A stretch of 47,133 nucleotides of DNA from Clostridium sp. CCUG 7971 (GTDB taxonomy: Bacteria > Bacillota > Clostridia > Peptostreptococcales > Peptostreptococcaceae): contig NZ_JAFFPK010000067.1 of assembly GCF_017590215.1 (NCBI RefSeq), positions 1 through 47,133 on the forward strand, read 5' to 3'. Below, piece after piece: positions 8,840 to 16,514 of this stretch. Each line of letters opens with the position of its first letter. The first letter of the stretch is position 1. The notes under the pieces are model-generated. The model made no database searches. It was not told the DNA's origin and saw only the letters and a program-made list of their open reading frames with translations. The translations under genes were made by a program, and so were the position numbers.

Positions 8840-9769
8840 ATGATTACTATAAAATCTATAAAAGAAATAGTAAATATAAAAAAAAGTGTTGTCACTATAG
8901 GTAACTTTGATGGTTTACATAAGGGTCACCAAGTATTAATAAAAAAAGCAGTAGAATCTGCTAAAAAAAGAAATATAGAAAGTATAGTATTTACTTTTGA
9001 AAATCATCCAGCAAATTATTTTGCTAAAACTCCTATAAAACATGTTATTACAAATGAAGAAAAGATAAAAAGGTTAAAAGATTTTGGTGTTGATTATGTA
9101 ATAAGTATACCATTTGATGAATATATGACTAAAATATCAGCCCTTGAATTTGTAAAAGGCATTTTATTAGATAAATTAGGAGCTAAAAAAATAATAGTTG
9201 GACATGATTTTACCTTTGCTAAAAACAAAGAAGGAGATACGAAGCTACTAAAGAAATTATCAGATGAATATGGATTTGAAGTCGAAGTAATAATGCCTAT
9301 AAAAGTAAATGATATAAGAGTAAGTAGCACATATATTAGAAATTTAGTAGCTCAAGGAAGTGTATGTAGCGTGAAAGAATATTTAGGGTATAACTGCGAA
9401 ATAAAAGGCAATGTAATCAAATGCAAGCAACTTGGAAGGACAATAGGATTTCCAACAGCTAATATAGAAGTTGATAAAGATACACTTATTCCTAAAAATG
9501 GTATATATGCAACTAAAGTACACATTGGTGAAAAAGTATATTATGGAGCAACTAATATTGGTTATAATCCTACTGTAAATGGAGAAAAACTATCAATAGA
9601 AACTAATATATTAGAATTTAATGATGATATATATGGAAAAGATATTAAGATTGAATTTTTAGAAAGAATAAGAGATGAAAAGAAATTCTCATCACTAGAT
9701 GATCTAAAAGGTCAACTTAAAAAAGACACTAACTATGTTTTTAAAAAGTATATTTGCAAAAATAAATAA
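8840..9769 (+). CDS. ribF: Bifunctional riboflavin kinase/FAD synthetase RibF
   Basis: The 309-residue enzyme has an N-terminal FAD synthetase (nucleotidyltransferase) domain with GNFDGLHKGHQVLI and VISSTYIR-type motifs (here RVSSTYIRNLVAQG). A C-terminal flavokinase domain contains GRTIGFPTANIEV, NGIYATKVHI and GYNPTVNG. It turns riboflavin into FMN and then FAD. In the truB-ribF-rpsO order it is the standard Firmicute copy. The 103 bp between it and rpsO hold the rpsO leader. Confidence 0.97.
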   Translation: MITIKSIKEIVNIKKSVVTIGNFDGLHKGHQVLIKKAVESAKKRNIESIVFTFENHPANYFAKTPIKHVITNEEKIKRLKDFGVDYVISIPFDEYMTKISALEFVKGILLDKLGAKKIIVGHDFTFAKNKEGDTKLLKKLSDEYGFEVEVIMPIKVNDIRVSSTYIRNLVAQGSVCSVKEYLGYNCEIKGNVIKCKQLGRTIGFPTANIEVDKDTLIPKNGIYATKVHIGEKVYYGATNIGYNPTVNGEKLSIETNILEFNDDIYGKDIKIEFLERIRDEKKFSSLDDLKGQLKKDTNYVFKKYICKNK

Positions 9770-9797
9770 TCTATGATAATATAGACAAGTAAATTAA

Positions 9798-9845
9798 CCT
9801 TTACTCGGCATTTAATTGCTCCAATTAGTGCTTAGTAAGAGGCGA
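9798..9845 (+). promoter_or_regulatory. Structured rpsO leader, candidate S15 autoregulatory RNA
   Basis: The ribF-rpsO gap folds into a long imperfect hairpin. The inner stem is GGCATTTAATTG (9807-9818) against CAATTAGTGCT (9822-9832) with a CTC loop. The outer stem is CCTTTACT (9799-9806) against AGTAAGAGG (9834-9842) with one bulge. Ribosomal protein S15 autoregulates through structured rpsO leaders in several bacteria; that this one does so is inference. Confidence 0.5.
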
Positions 9846-9872
9846 TTATAATAATTAATGGAGGTAACACAA

Positions 9873-10127
9873 ATGAACAAAACTGAAATAATCAAAGAAT
9901 TTGGAAGAAAAGAAGGAGATACTGGTTCTCCAGAAGTACAAATAGCTTTATTAACAGCTAGAATAAACGAATTAAACGGTCATTTAAAGACTCACAAAAA
10001 AGACCACCACTCAAGAAGAGGTCTATTAAAGATGGTTGGTAGAAGAAGAAACTTATTAGGATACTTAAAAGCAAATGACTTAGAAGGATACAGAGCGTTA
10101 ATAGCTAAGTTAGGATTAAGAAAATAA
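9873..10127 (+). CDS. rpsO: 30S ribosomal protein S15
   Basis: The 84-residue protein is unmistakable S15: [50 protein letters not shown] and a C-terminal [10 protein letters not shown]15 binds the central domain of 16S rRNA early in 30S assembly. AATGGAGGT at 9857-9864 serves the ATG at 9873; the ATG inside the Shine-Dalgarno (9858) is in frame but too early. It is the last gene of the rimP operon here and is followed by a strong terminator. In Bacillus pnp would follow directly; here two genes intervene. Confidence 0.98.
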   Translation: MNKTEIIKEFGRKEGDTGSPEVQIALLTARINELNGHLKTHKKDHHSRRGLLKMVGRRRNLLGYLKANDLEGYRALIAKLGLRK

Positions 10128-10157
10128 TAATTTCTTTATTATAAAGATTTCGTAAAA

Positions 10158-10208
10158 AATAACCTATTATGTAATTTTTAAAATTACTATATAGGTTATT
10201 TTTTTATT
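10158..10208 (+). terminator. Terminator of the rimP-rpsO operon
   Basis: AATAACCTAT (10158-10167) pairs with ATAGGTTATT (10191-10200), the stem continues inside with GTAATTTT/AAAATTAC, and TTTTTTTATT follows. This is a strong intrinsic terminator. Confidence 0.88.
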
Positions 10209-10291
10209 AAATACATTGATATAACTAAGGAAACACTATAGATTAAAGTTACAAAATACATAAAAATAAGCATATAGGAGCTATGTTTAAT

Positions 10292-11155
10292 ATGGGAAAA
10301 ATATTAATAGTTTTAAGTACTATTGTAGTAATACTATCTATTTTAGTAAGTAACAGAAAAGATAATAAAAGATTAATAAAATCTATATATCAAACATTTA
10401 AAGAGATTAATAAAACATATAAGGAAATTTTCACACAAGGAAGTCTATTTATAAAGATAATGCACGGTGGAATATTCATTGTATCAGAAATATTAGTAAT
10501 ATTGATGGTTATAAAATCAGTGACAAAGTATTCTCTAACAAAGCAAACATTAGTACACTATTTATTTTCATTAGGATGTATAGGTTTAACCTTATTAATA
10601 CTTCATTTGTCTATAGGATATATATTATTGATAACTACTGGTATACAAAAATTTATAGGCGACGTAGAGGATAAAGACTTAAAAGGGAAATTATTGCTAA
10701 GTTATTTTATATTAAGTGTATATTTTACTGTATTTTTATTTGACCCAACACAGTTTAAAGGTATTCATGTTATTGCATTAATTGGATTAGTTATATCGTA
10801 TATAGTAAATTTAAAAATACTTATTAAGTTAATAAAAAATCCTATGCATATAAGAAATAAAAATAAAAATATAATTTCTAGTATAACTATAATTTCAATA
10901 TTATTGCTATTTATGATTATATTAAATTTATTTTTAGCTACATGTTTAATAAATCAAATTTATCCAGAATCATTTTCAAATGTATCGAGCAATTTTGATT
11001 TATTTTATTACACAATAGTTACATTTACTACTGTAGGTTATGGAGATATAATACCTCTAACAGTACCTGCGAAGTTGATTAGTATAATAACGTCCATTAC
11101 AAGTGTAATCTGTATTACCATATTCTTAAGTAGTGTATTATCGTATAAAGAGTGA
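10292..11155 (+). CDS. Potassium channel family membrane protein (pore-loop K+ channel)
   Basis: About 287 residues with roughly six hydrophobic helices and, near the C-terminus, a pore loop TIVTFTTVGYGDIIPLTV containing the K+ selectivity filter TVGYGD, followed by one last membrane helix (KLISIITSITSVICITIFLS). This is the Ion_trans_2 arrangement. No cytoplasmic RCK/TrkA domain is present, so it is a bare channel with extra N-terminal helices. The ATG at 10283 is in frame but only 2 nt from AGGAG; ATG 10292 sits 11 nt away. Either is possible. It has its own terminator upstream and probably downstream, so it is likely monocistronic. Confidence 0.85.
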   Translation: MGKILIVLSTIVVILSILVSNRKDNKRLIKSIYQTFKEINKTYKEIFTQGSLFIKIMHGGIFIVSEILVILMVIKSVTKYSLTKQTLVHYLFSLGCIGLTLLILHLSIGYILLITTGIQKFIGDVEDKDLKGKLLLSYFILSVYFTVFLFDPTQFKGIHVIALIGLVISYIVNLKILIKLIKNPMHIRNKNKNIISSITIISILLLFMIILNLFLATCLINQIYPESFSNVSSNFDLFYYTIVTFTTVGYGDIIPLTVPAKLISIITSITSVICITIFLSSVLSYKE

Positions 11156-11225
11156 TAAAACATATTCATAGCTTTATCAAAAAATATAAAATGAAGCAAT
11201 TTTTAAATTAAAATTTATTAAGAAT

Positions 11226-11262
11226 GTAGTTTCTTATACTTTTTAGAAACTATACTTTTTGT
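11226..11262 (+). terminator. Probable terminator of the K+ channel gene
   Basis: TAGTTTCT (11227-11234) pairs with AGAAACTA (11245-11252) around a 10-nt loop, and TACTTTTTG follows. Confidence 0.6.
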
Positions 11263-11366
11263 TAAAATATATATTATTATTGGATAATTACATAAAATTA
11301 AGTTTATAATTAATAATTTTAGAGAATATAAAAGGTAAAAATGGTATAGATATAGAAATTAGAAAT

Positions 11367-11395
11367 TTGTGTAAATTCTCTAAAAGTAATATAAT
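11367..11395 (+). promoter_or_regulatory. Candidate degV promoter overlapped by an 11-bp inverted repeat arm
   Basis: TTGTGT (11367-11372), 17-bp spacer, TATAAT (11390-11395). The spacer contains ATTCTCTAAAA (11375-11385), an exact inverted copy of TTTTAGAGAAT at 11317-11327, suggesting an operator or DNA-looping site. Confidence 0.55.
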
Positions 11396-11422
11396 AGTCA
11401 AGTATAGTAGGAGGGATTGATT

Positions 11423-12262
11423 ATGAAAATAAAATTAATATGTGATAGTTTATGTGATGTGCCTAGTGAATTAGTAGAGAAGTATGATATAGATATAATA
11501 CCTTTAAATATTATAATAGGAGAAAATGAATATAAAGAAGGCATAGATATTACTAATGATGAATTCTATAGAAGAATGAAGGAAGAGAAAGTCGTTCCTA
11601 AGACTTCTCAAGCTACATATATACAATTCAAAGAGGCTTTTGATAAATATGTAGGAGAATATCCTATAGTTTGTATAACTGGTTCATCAAAGTCTTCTGG
11701 AACTTATCAAAGCGCAGTAATGGCTAAAAATGATACTGAAGGTGAGATATATATATTTGATACACTTACACTTTCGTTAGGAAGTGCTCAATTTGTAGTA
11801 AAAGCTTGTGAGTTAATTGAAAACAACAGTGATATTACTCCAAAAGAAATCATAAATGGACTAGAAAGCTTAAGAAGTAGTGTAAGATTATACTTCTTAC
11901 CAGATACTTTAGAGTACTTACAAAGAAGTGGTAGAGCATCTCTTGCAACAGCAACTATAGGTCAAATGTTAAATATAAGACCTTTATTTACAGTTGAAGA
12001 TGCAAAGATATTTATACTAACAAAGATAAGAGGTAAAAAGCACATTGTACATACTATGGTTGATACTTTAATAGAGCAATACGATACATTAGAAGATAAA
12101 AATATAATAATCGGATGCGGAGCAAACTTGGGTGATTTTGAAACTCTTAAAAAAGAAGTTAAAGATAGAATAAAATGCAAAAATATTTATTTCACAAGAG
12201 GTGGAGCATGTATTTGTTCTCATACAGGACCAGATATATTAGCAATTAGTTGTTCGAACTAG
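11423..12262 (+). CDS. DegV-family fatty-acid-binding protein
   Basis: This 279-residue protein has the DegV fold. The N-terminal Rossmann-like lobe begins KLICDSLCDVPSELVEKYDI and continues with VPKTSQATYIQFKEAF and CITGSSKSSGTYQSA. The second lobe contains LEYLQRSGRAS, the conserved Tyr-Leu-x-x-x-Gly-Arg motif, and LFTVEDAKI. Such proteins bind one fatty acid and, as FakB, present it to the FakA kinase for phospholipid synthesis. No fakA is nearby, so that role is inferred. AGGAGGG at 11409-11415 selects the ATG at 11423 over the in-frame TTG at 11417. It has its own promoter. Confidence 0.92.
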   Translation: MKIKLICDSLCDVPSELVEKYDIDIIPLNIIIGENEYKEGIDITNDEFYRRMKEEKVVPKTSQATYIQFKEAFDKYVGEYPIVCITGSSKSSGTYQSAVMAKNDTEGEIYIFDTLTLSLGSAQFVVKACELIENNSDITPKEIINGLESLRSSVRLYFLPDTLEYLQRSGRASLATATIGQMLNIRPLFTVEDAKIFILTKIRGKKHIVHTMVDTLIEQYDTLEDKNIIIGCGANLGDFETLKKEVKDRIKCKNIYFTRGGACICSHTGPDILAISCSN

Positions 12263-12373
12263 AAAATGATTAAATTTAAAGGAAACAGTAAATAATAAAT
12301 TAGACTAAAATGTATTATGATTCGTTTTGTATCTCAAAAATTCACAAGCATGACTTAGTATATGAGTTTTATG

Positions 12374-12402
12374 TTGTTAAATTATAGTATTTTTGATAAG
12401 AT
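12374..12402 (+). promoter_or_regulatory. Candidate pnp promoter
   Basis: TTGTTA (12374-12379), 17-bp spacer, TAAGAT (12397-12402). Predicted start near 12409, just upstream of the leader hairpin. Confidence 0.45.
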
Positions 12403-12417
12403 AATAAATAGAACTAT

Positions 12418-12465
12418 AAATTCGGTTTTAAGCGACTGTGTCGGCGATATGAGCGAAGCGAATTT
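12418..12465 (+). promoter_or_regulatory. GC-rich hairpin in the pnp 5' leader
   Basis: AAATTCG (12418-12424) pairs with CGAATTT (12459-12465). Inside is a smaller hairpin, CGAC-TGT-GTCG (12433-12443). The GC content is far above the surrounding sequence. It lies 8 nt upstream of the pnp Shine-Dalgarno GGAGGT (12474-12479). A structured leader controlling PNPase is known in E. coli; a similar role here is inference. Confidence 0.55.
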
Positions 12466-12489
12466 AATAAAGAGGAGGTACAAGCATTA

Positions 12490-14604
12490 ATGTTTGAACA
12501 TAAAATTTTCAAAATGGATTTTGCAGGAAGAGAACTTTCTGTTGAAATAGGAAAAATAGCTCAGTTAGCTAGTGGTAGTGCAATACTTACATACGGCGAA
12601 ACTATGGTTATGGTTAATACTTCAAAATCAGCTCAACCAAGAGATGGAATAGACTTTTTCCCTCTAAGTGTTGATTATGAAGAAAAATTATATTCAGTTG
12701 GTAAAATACCAGGTGGATTCTTAAAGAGAGAAGGAAAGCCTTCAGAAAAGGCAGTTCTTACTTCAAGACTTATAGATAGACCGATAAGACCATTATTCCC
12801 TAAAGGATTTAGAAATGATGTACAAGTAGTTGCTACAGTTTTATCAGTAGACCCAGATTGTACTCCTGATATAGTAGCAATGATAGGTTCATCTGTTGCA
12901 CTTTCAATATCAGAAATACCATTTAATGGACCTACAGGTTCGGTTTTAGTAGGTTTAGTTGATGGTGCATTTGTTGTTAACCCAACTGCTGAAGAAAGAG
13001 AAAAAAGTACTATGCATTTAGTAGTATCAGGAACTAAAGATGCTATAATGATGGTTGAAGCTGGTGGAGAAGAAATACCAGATACATTAATGCTTGAAGC
13101 TATATTATTTGCACATGAAGAAATAAAGAAAGTTGTAGCTTTCATAGAAGAAATAGTTGCAGCTGTTGGAAAAGAAAAGATGGAAGTGTCTCTTTTCAAA
13201 ATAGATGAAGAAGTTGAAAAAGCTGTTCGTGAATTTGCAACTGCTGATATGAAAGAAGCAGTTAAAACTATAGAAAAGCTTGAAAGAATGGAAAAAATGG
13301 ATGCTGTTAAACAAGCAACATTTGAGAAATTTGAAGATTTATTAGAAGAGTATTCAACTGATATAGAAGATACTCTACAAGCTATAATAAAAGAAGAAGT
13401 TAGAAAACTTATAGTTCATGAAAATATAAGACCGGACAACAGAAAGCCAGATGAAATAAGACCAATATGGTGTGATAATGGATTTATACCAAGAGCTCAT
13501 GGTTCTGGACTTTTCACAAGAGGTCAAACTCAAGTTATGTCAATAGCAACACTAGGTTCAATTAGTGAAGCTCAAATATTAGATGGACTTGATGATGAAG
13601 AAAATAAAAGATATATGCATCACTACAACTTCCCTGCATACAGTGTTGGTGAAGCTAGACCATCAAGAGGGCCAGGAAGAAGAGAGATAGGGCACGGTGC
13701 ATTAGCAGAGCGTGCAATAGTTCCAGTACTTCCTTCTCAAGAAGAATTTCCTTATGCAATAAGAGTAGTTTCTGAAGTATTAAGTTCAAATGGTTCAACT
13801 TCTCAAGGAAGTGTATGTGGTTCTACATTATCACTTTTAGATGCAGGTGTACCACTTAAAGATATGGTTGCAGGTATAGCAATGGGACTTATAAAGCATG
13901 ATGATAAAGTTGCGGTACTTTCTGATATACAAGGTATGGAAGACCATTTAGGAGATATGGACTTTAAGGTTGCAGGAACTGAAAAAGGTATAACTGCTAT
14001 ACAAATGGATATAAAAATAGCTGGTATAGATGAATCTGTATTAAGAGAAGCCTTAACTCAAGCTAAGGTTGGTAGAATTCATATACTAAACGAAATGAAG
14101 AAAACTATAGATGCTCCAAAACCAGAGTTATCTAAATATGCTCCAAAGATAATAACAATGAGCATAAAGCCAGATAAGATAAAAGATGTTATAGGACCAG
14201 GTGGAAAAGTTATAACAAAGATAATAGAAGAAACTGGTGTTAAGATAGATATAGAACAAACTGGAGATGTATTCATAGCAGGTGTAGACCCTGAAATGTT
14301 AGCACTTGCACAAAAGCGTATAACAGATATAGTTGCTGAAGCTGAAGTTGGTCAAACTTATACTGGTAAAGTATCAAGAATAATGGCCTTCGGTGCATTT
14401 GTTGAAATACTTCCAGGAAAAGAAGGATTACTTCATATATCTCACATAGCACACGAAAGAGTAGCTAAAGTTGAAGATGTATTAAATATAGGAGATGAAG
14501 TAACAGTTAAAGTTACTGAGATCGATGAAAAAGGAAGAGTTAATTTATCTAGAAAAGTACTTTTACCTAAGCCTGAAAAAGCTGAGAAAAAAGAAGATAA
14601 ATAA
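12490..14604 (+). CDS. pnp: Polyribonucleotide nucleotidyltransferase (PNPase)
   Basis: The 704-residue enzyme has two RNase PH cores (about 1-220 and 310-545), with [20 protein letters not shown] and [15 protein letters not shown] in the first and [20 protein letters not shown] and [11 protein letters not shown] in the second. An alpha-helical linker separates them. A KH domain ([12 protein letters not shown], with GPGG) and an S1 domain ([19 protein letters not shown]) complete it. PNPase is the phosphorolytic 3'-5' exonuclease of the RNA degradosome. In Bacillus ylxY follows closely; here a sugar-catabolic locus intervenes. A strong terminator follows. Confidence 0.98.
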   Translation: MFEHKIFKMDFAGRELSVEIGKIAQLASGSAILTYGETMVMVNTSKSAQPRDGIDFFPLSVDYEEKLYSVGKIPGGFLKREGKPSEKAVLTSRLIDRPIRPLFPKGFRNDVQVVATVLSVDPDCTPDIVAMIGSSVALSISEIPFNGPTGSVLVGLVDGAFVVNPTAEEREKSTMHLVVSGTKDAIMMVEAGGEEIPDTLMLEAILFAHEEIKKVVAFIEEIVAAVGKEKMEVSLFKIDEEVEKAVREFATADMKEAVKTIEKLERMEKMDAVKQATFEKFEDLLEEYSTDIEDTLQAIIKEEVRKLIVHENIRPDNRKPDEIRPIWCDNGFIPRAHGSGLFTRGQTQVMSIATLGSISEAQILDGLDDEENKRYMHHYNFPAYSVGEARPSRGPGRREIGHGALAERAIVPVLPSQEEFPYAIRVVSEVLSSNGSTSQGSVCGSTLSLLDAGVPLKDMVAGIAMGLIKHDDKVAVLSDIQGMEDHLGDMDFKVAGTEKGITAIQMDIKIAGIDESVLREALTQAKVGRIHILNEMKKTIDAPKPELSKYAPKIITMSIKPDKIKDVIGPGGKVITKIIEETGVKIDIEQTGDVFIAGVDPEMLALAQKRITDIVAEAEVGQTYTGKVSRIMAFGAFVEILPGKEGLLHISHIAHERVAKVEDVLNIGDEVTVKVTEIDEKGRVNLSRKVLLPKPEKAEKKEDK

Positions 14605-14612
14605 TATAGATT

Positions 14613-14643
14613 AAAGACGAGAGTTTACTCTCGTCTTTTTTGT
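14613..14643 (+). terminator. pnp terminator
   Basis: AAAGACGAGAG (14613-14623), loop TTTA, CTCTCGTCTTT, then a T run. This is a strong intrinsic terminator. Confidence 0.92.
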
Positions 14644-14701
14644 ATATAAGTAAATTATATTTTATATAAATATAATTTAAGTAAAAATATATTATAAATT
14701 A

Positions 14702-14731
14702 TTGACTTTATTTGCTTATATCATATATAAT
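14702..14731 (+). promoter_or_regulatory. kduI operon promoter
   Basis: TTGACT (14702-14707), 18-bp spacer, perfect TATAAT (14726-14731). Transcription should start near 14738, immediately upstream of the operator at 14744-14770. Confidence 0.75.
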
Positions 14732-14743
14732 GAATATAGAAAT

Positions 14744-14770
14744 GAAACATTGTTCCGAATTATGGAACAA
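14744..14770 (+). promoter_or_regulatory. Operator shared with the ugl-PTS promoter (inferred KdgR/IclR site)
   Basis: The site reads GAAACATTGTTCC, then GAATTA, then TGGAACAA. Its first part resembles KdgR-type palindromes (GAAAC-N2-TGTTTC). TGTTCC and GGAACA also form a second inverted repeat. The same bipartite arrangement occurs at 21223-21249 at the same distance from the promoter. Lying just downstream of the transcription start, it would act as a repressor block. Confidence 0.7.
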
Positions 14771-14790
14771 ATAAGAGAGGGGTTATTGAT

Positions 14791-15621
14791 ATGGATATAA
14801 GATATGCGAATCATCCAGCTGATTCAAAAAAATATGGAACACAAGAATTAAGAGAGCATTACTTAAAAGAAGAAATATTTACACCAAATTCTATTGGTTT
14901 AACATATAGTCATGTAGATAGAATCATATTTGGTGGAGCTATGCCAATAAGTGAAACACTAAGCTTAGTTGCAGGAAAAGAGATGGGTGTGGAATTTTTC
15001 CTACAAAGAAGAGAAATGGGAGTTATAAACGTAGGAGAAGATGGTGTAATAGTACTAGATGGTGTTGAATATGACATGAAAAAACATGATGGTATTTACA
15101 TAGGTATGGGAATTAAAGAAATACTATTTAAATCTAAAAGTGCAGAAAATCCAGCTAAGTTTTATATAAACTCAGTACCAGCACATAAGGAATATCCAGT
15201 AGTTAAAATAAATATAGAGGATGCAAGACCAGTTAGATTAGGAGAAAATGAAAACTTAAATAAAAGAACTATATACCAATATGTTCATCCAAATGTATGT
15301 CAAAGTTGCCAATTATTAATGGGTATGACAATGCTAGAGCCTAATAATGTATGGAATACTATGCCGTGTCATACACATGAAAGAAGAATGGAAGTATACT
15401 TCTATTTTGATATGAAAGAAGATACAAGAGTAATCCATTTAATGGGAGAACCTACAGAGACAAGACATTTAGTAGTTGAGAATGAACAAGCACTAATATC
15501 TCCAAGTTGGTCAATACACTCAGGAGTAGGAACAAGTAATTATACATTTATATGGGGAATGTGTGGAGAAAACCAAACATTTGATGATATGGACCATGTA
15601 AAAATGTCAGACTTAAAATAA
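14791..15621 (+). CDS. kduI: 5-dehydro-4-deoxy-D-glucuronate isomerase KduI
   Basis: The 276-residue cupin-type enzyme matches KduI in length and sequence: MDIRYANHPADSKKYGTQELREHYL at the N-terminus, and the zinc-binding cluster MPCHTHERRMEVYFYFD (His-x-His and Glu) in the C-terminal barrel. WSIHSGVGTSNYTFIWGMCGEN closes it. It isomerises 5-keto-4-deoxyuronate, formed from unsaturated uronic acid, to 3-deoxy-D-glycero-2,5-hexodiulosonate, the KduD substrate. GAGAGGGG precedes the ATG. It is the first gene of the left arm of the glycosaminoglycan locus, directly behind the operator. In streptococci the analogous step uses DhuI; this gene is a classical KduI. Confidence 0.95.
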   Translation: MDIRYANHPADSKKYGTQELREHYLKEEIFTPNSIGLTYSHVDRIIFGGAMPISETLSLVAGKEMGVEFFLQRREMGVINVGEDGVIVLDGVEYDMKKHDGIYIGMGIKEILFKSKSAENPAKFYINSVPAHKEYPVVKINIEDARPVRLGENENLNKRTIYQYVHPNVCQSCQLLMGMTMLEPNNVWNTMPCHTHERRMEVYFYFDMKEDTRVIHLMGEPTETRHLVVENEQALISPSWSIHSGVGTSNYTFIWGMCGENQTFDDMDHVKMSDLK

Positions 15622-15649
15622 AAATAAAGGGGCTAAAGGAGAATATATT

Positions 15650-16429
15650 ATGGGATGCTTAAATGATTTTTCAATGAACTTTTTCTCTTTAGAAGGAAAA
15701 GTAGCAATGGTAACAGGTGGAAATACAGGATTAGGTCAAGGATATGTAGTTGCTTTAGCAAAAGCAGGAGCTGATTTAGTAGTTCCAACTCATGATAAAA
15801 ATTGGGATGAAACAAGAGAACTAGTAGAAAAATTAGGAAGAAAAGTTCATTTTGTTCAAGGCGATTTAACTAAATCTGAAGATAGAGAAAACGTTATTAA
15901 GGAAGCGATAGAAGTTTTTGGCAAAATAGATATACTAGTAAATAATGCAGGAACTATAAGACGAGCACCTCTTCTTGATTACAAAGAACAAGATTGGGAA
16001 GCTGTAATGGATATAAACTTAAATGCAGTATATTACCTAAGCCAAAAAGTTGCTAAAATTATGGCAGAAAATGGTGGTGGTAAAATAATAAACATTGCAT
16101 CTATGCTATCTTTCCAAGGTGGAAAATTTGTACCTCCATATACAGCAAGTAAGCATGGAGTAGCAGGATTAACTAAGGCATTTGCAAATGAGTTAGCTGA
16201 TAAAAATATTCAAATAAATGCTATAGCACCAGGATATATAGAAACAGCTAATACTGCACCTATAAGAGCAGATGAAAAAAGAAATGATGAAATATTATCA
16301 AGAATACCAACGGGTAAATGGGGTAAACCATTTGATTTAATGGGAGCAGTTGTATTCTTATCTAGTAAAGCATCTGACTACATAAACGGAACTATCTTGG
16401 CTGTTGATGGTGGATGGTTAGTAAGATAA
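15650..16429 (+). CDS. kduD: 2-dehydro-3-deoxy-D-gluconate 5-dehydrogenase KduD (SDR)
   Basis: The 259-residue short-chain dehydrogenase has the NAD(P)-binding TGGNTGLGQG motif, NNAGTIRR, and the Ser-Tyr-Lys catalytic set (IASMLSF; YTASKHG). QINAIAPGYIETANTAPIR is characteristic of KduD. It reduces the KduI product to 2-keto-3-deoxygluconate using NADH. The ATG at 15650 follows AAGGAG by a suitable distance; ATG 15674 is a shorter alternative. It is 28 bp downstream of kduI, so the two are co-transcribed. Confidence 0.94.
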   Translation: MGCLNDFSMNFFSLEGKVAMVTGGNTGLGQGYVVALAKAGADLVVPTHDKNWDETRELVEKLGRKVHFVQGDLTKSEDRENVIKEAIEVFGKIDILVNNAGTIRRAPLLDYKEQDWEAVMDINLNAVYYLSQKVAKIMAENGGGKIINIASMLSFQGGKFVPPYTASKHGVAGLTKAFANELADKNIQINAIAPGYIETANTAPIRADEKRNDEILSRIPTGKWGKPFDLMGAVVFLSSKASDYINGTILAVDGGWLVR

Positions 16430-16443
16430 TTCTATATTAGAAT

Positions 16444-16488
16444 CAAAGAACTATACTCACGTAAAGTCTAAAGGGTATAGTTTCTTTG
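16444..16488 (+). terminator. Intercistronic hairpin between kduD and the lyase gene
   Basis: CAAAGAACTATACTC (16444-16458) pairs with GGGTATAGTTTCTTTG (16473-16488), 15 base pairs with one bulge. The following GTATTTAAT is a poor U tract, so I expect partial termination or mRNA stabilisation rather than a full stop. Confidence 0.55.
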
Positions 16489-16514
16489 TATTTAATAAAT
16501 AAGGAGACTTTATA

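Noticed and set aside
12675-13314. Long reverse-strand open frames opposite pnp
   Set aside because: They are shadows of the strongly conserved pnp frame, Ser/Phe-rich as expected from antisense of Glu/Lys/Ala codons, and lack Shine-Dalgarno sequences.
14744-14757. CcpA cre site at the kduI promoter
   Set aside because: TGAAACATTGTTCC lacks the central CG of the cre consensus and is better explained by the KdgR-type palindrome shared with ugl.
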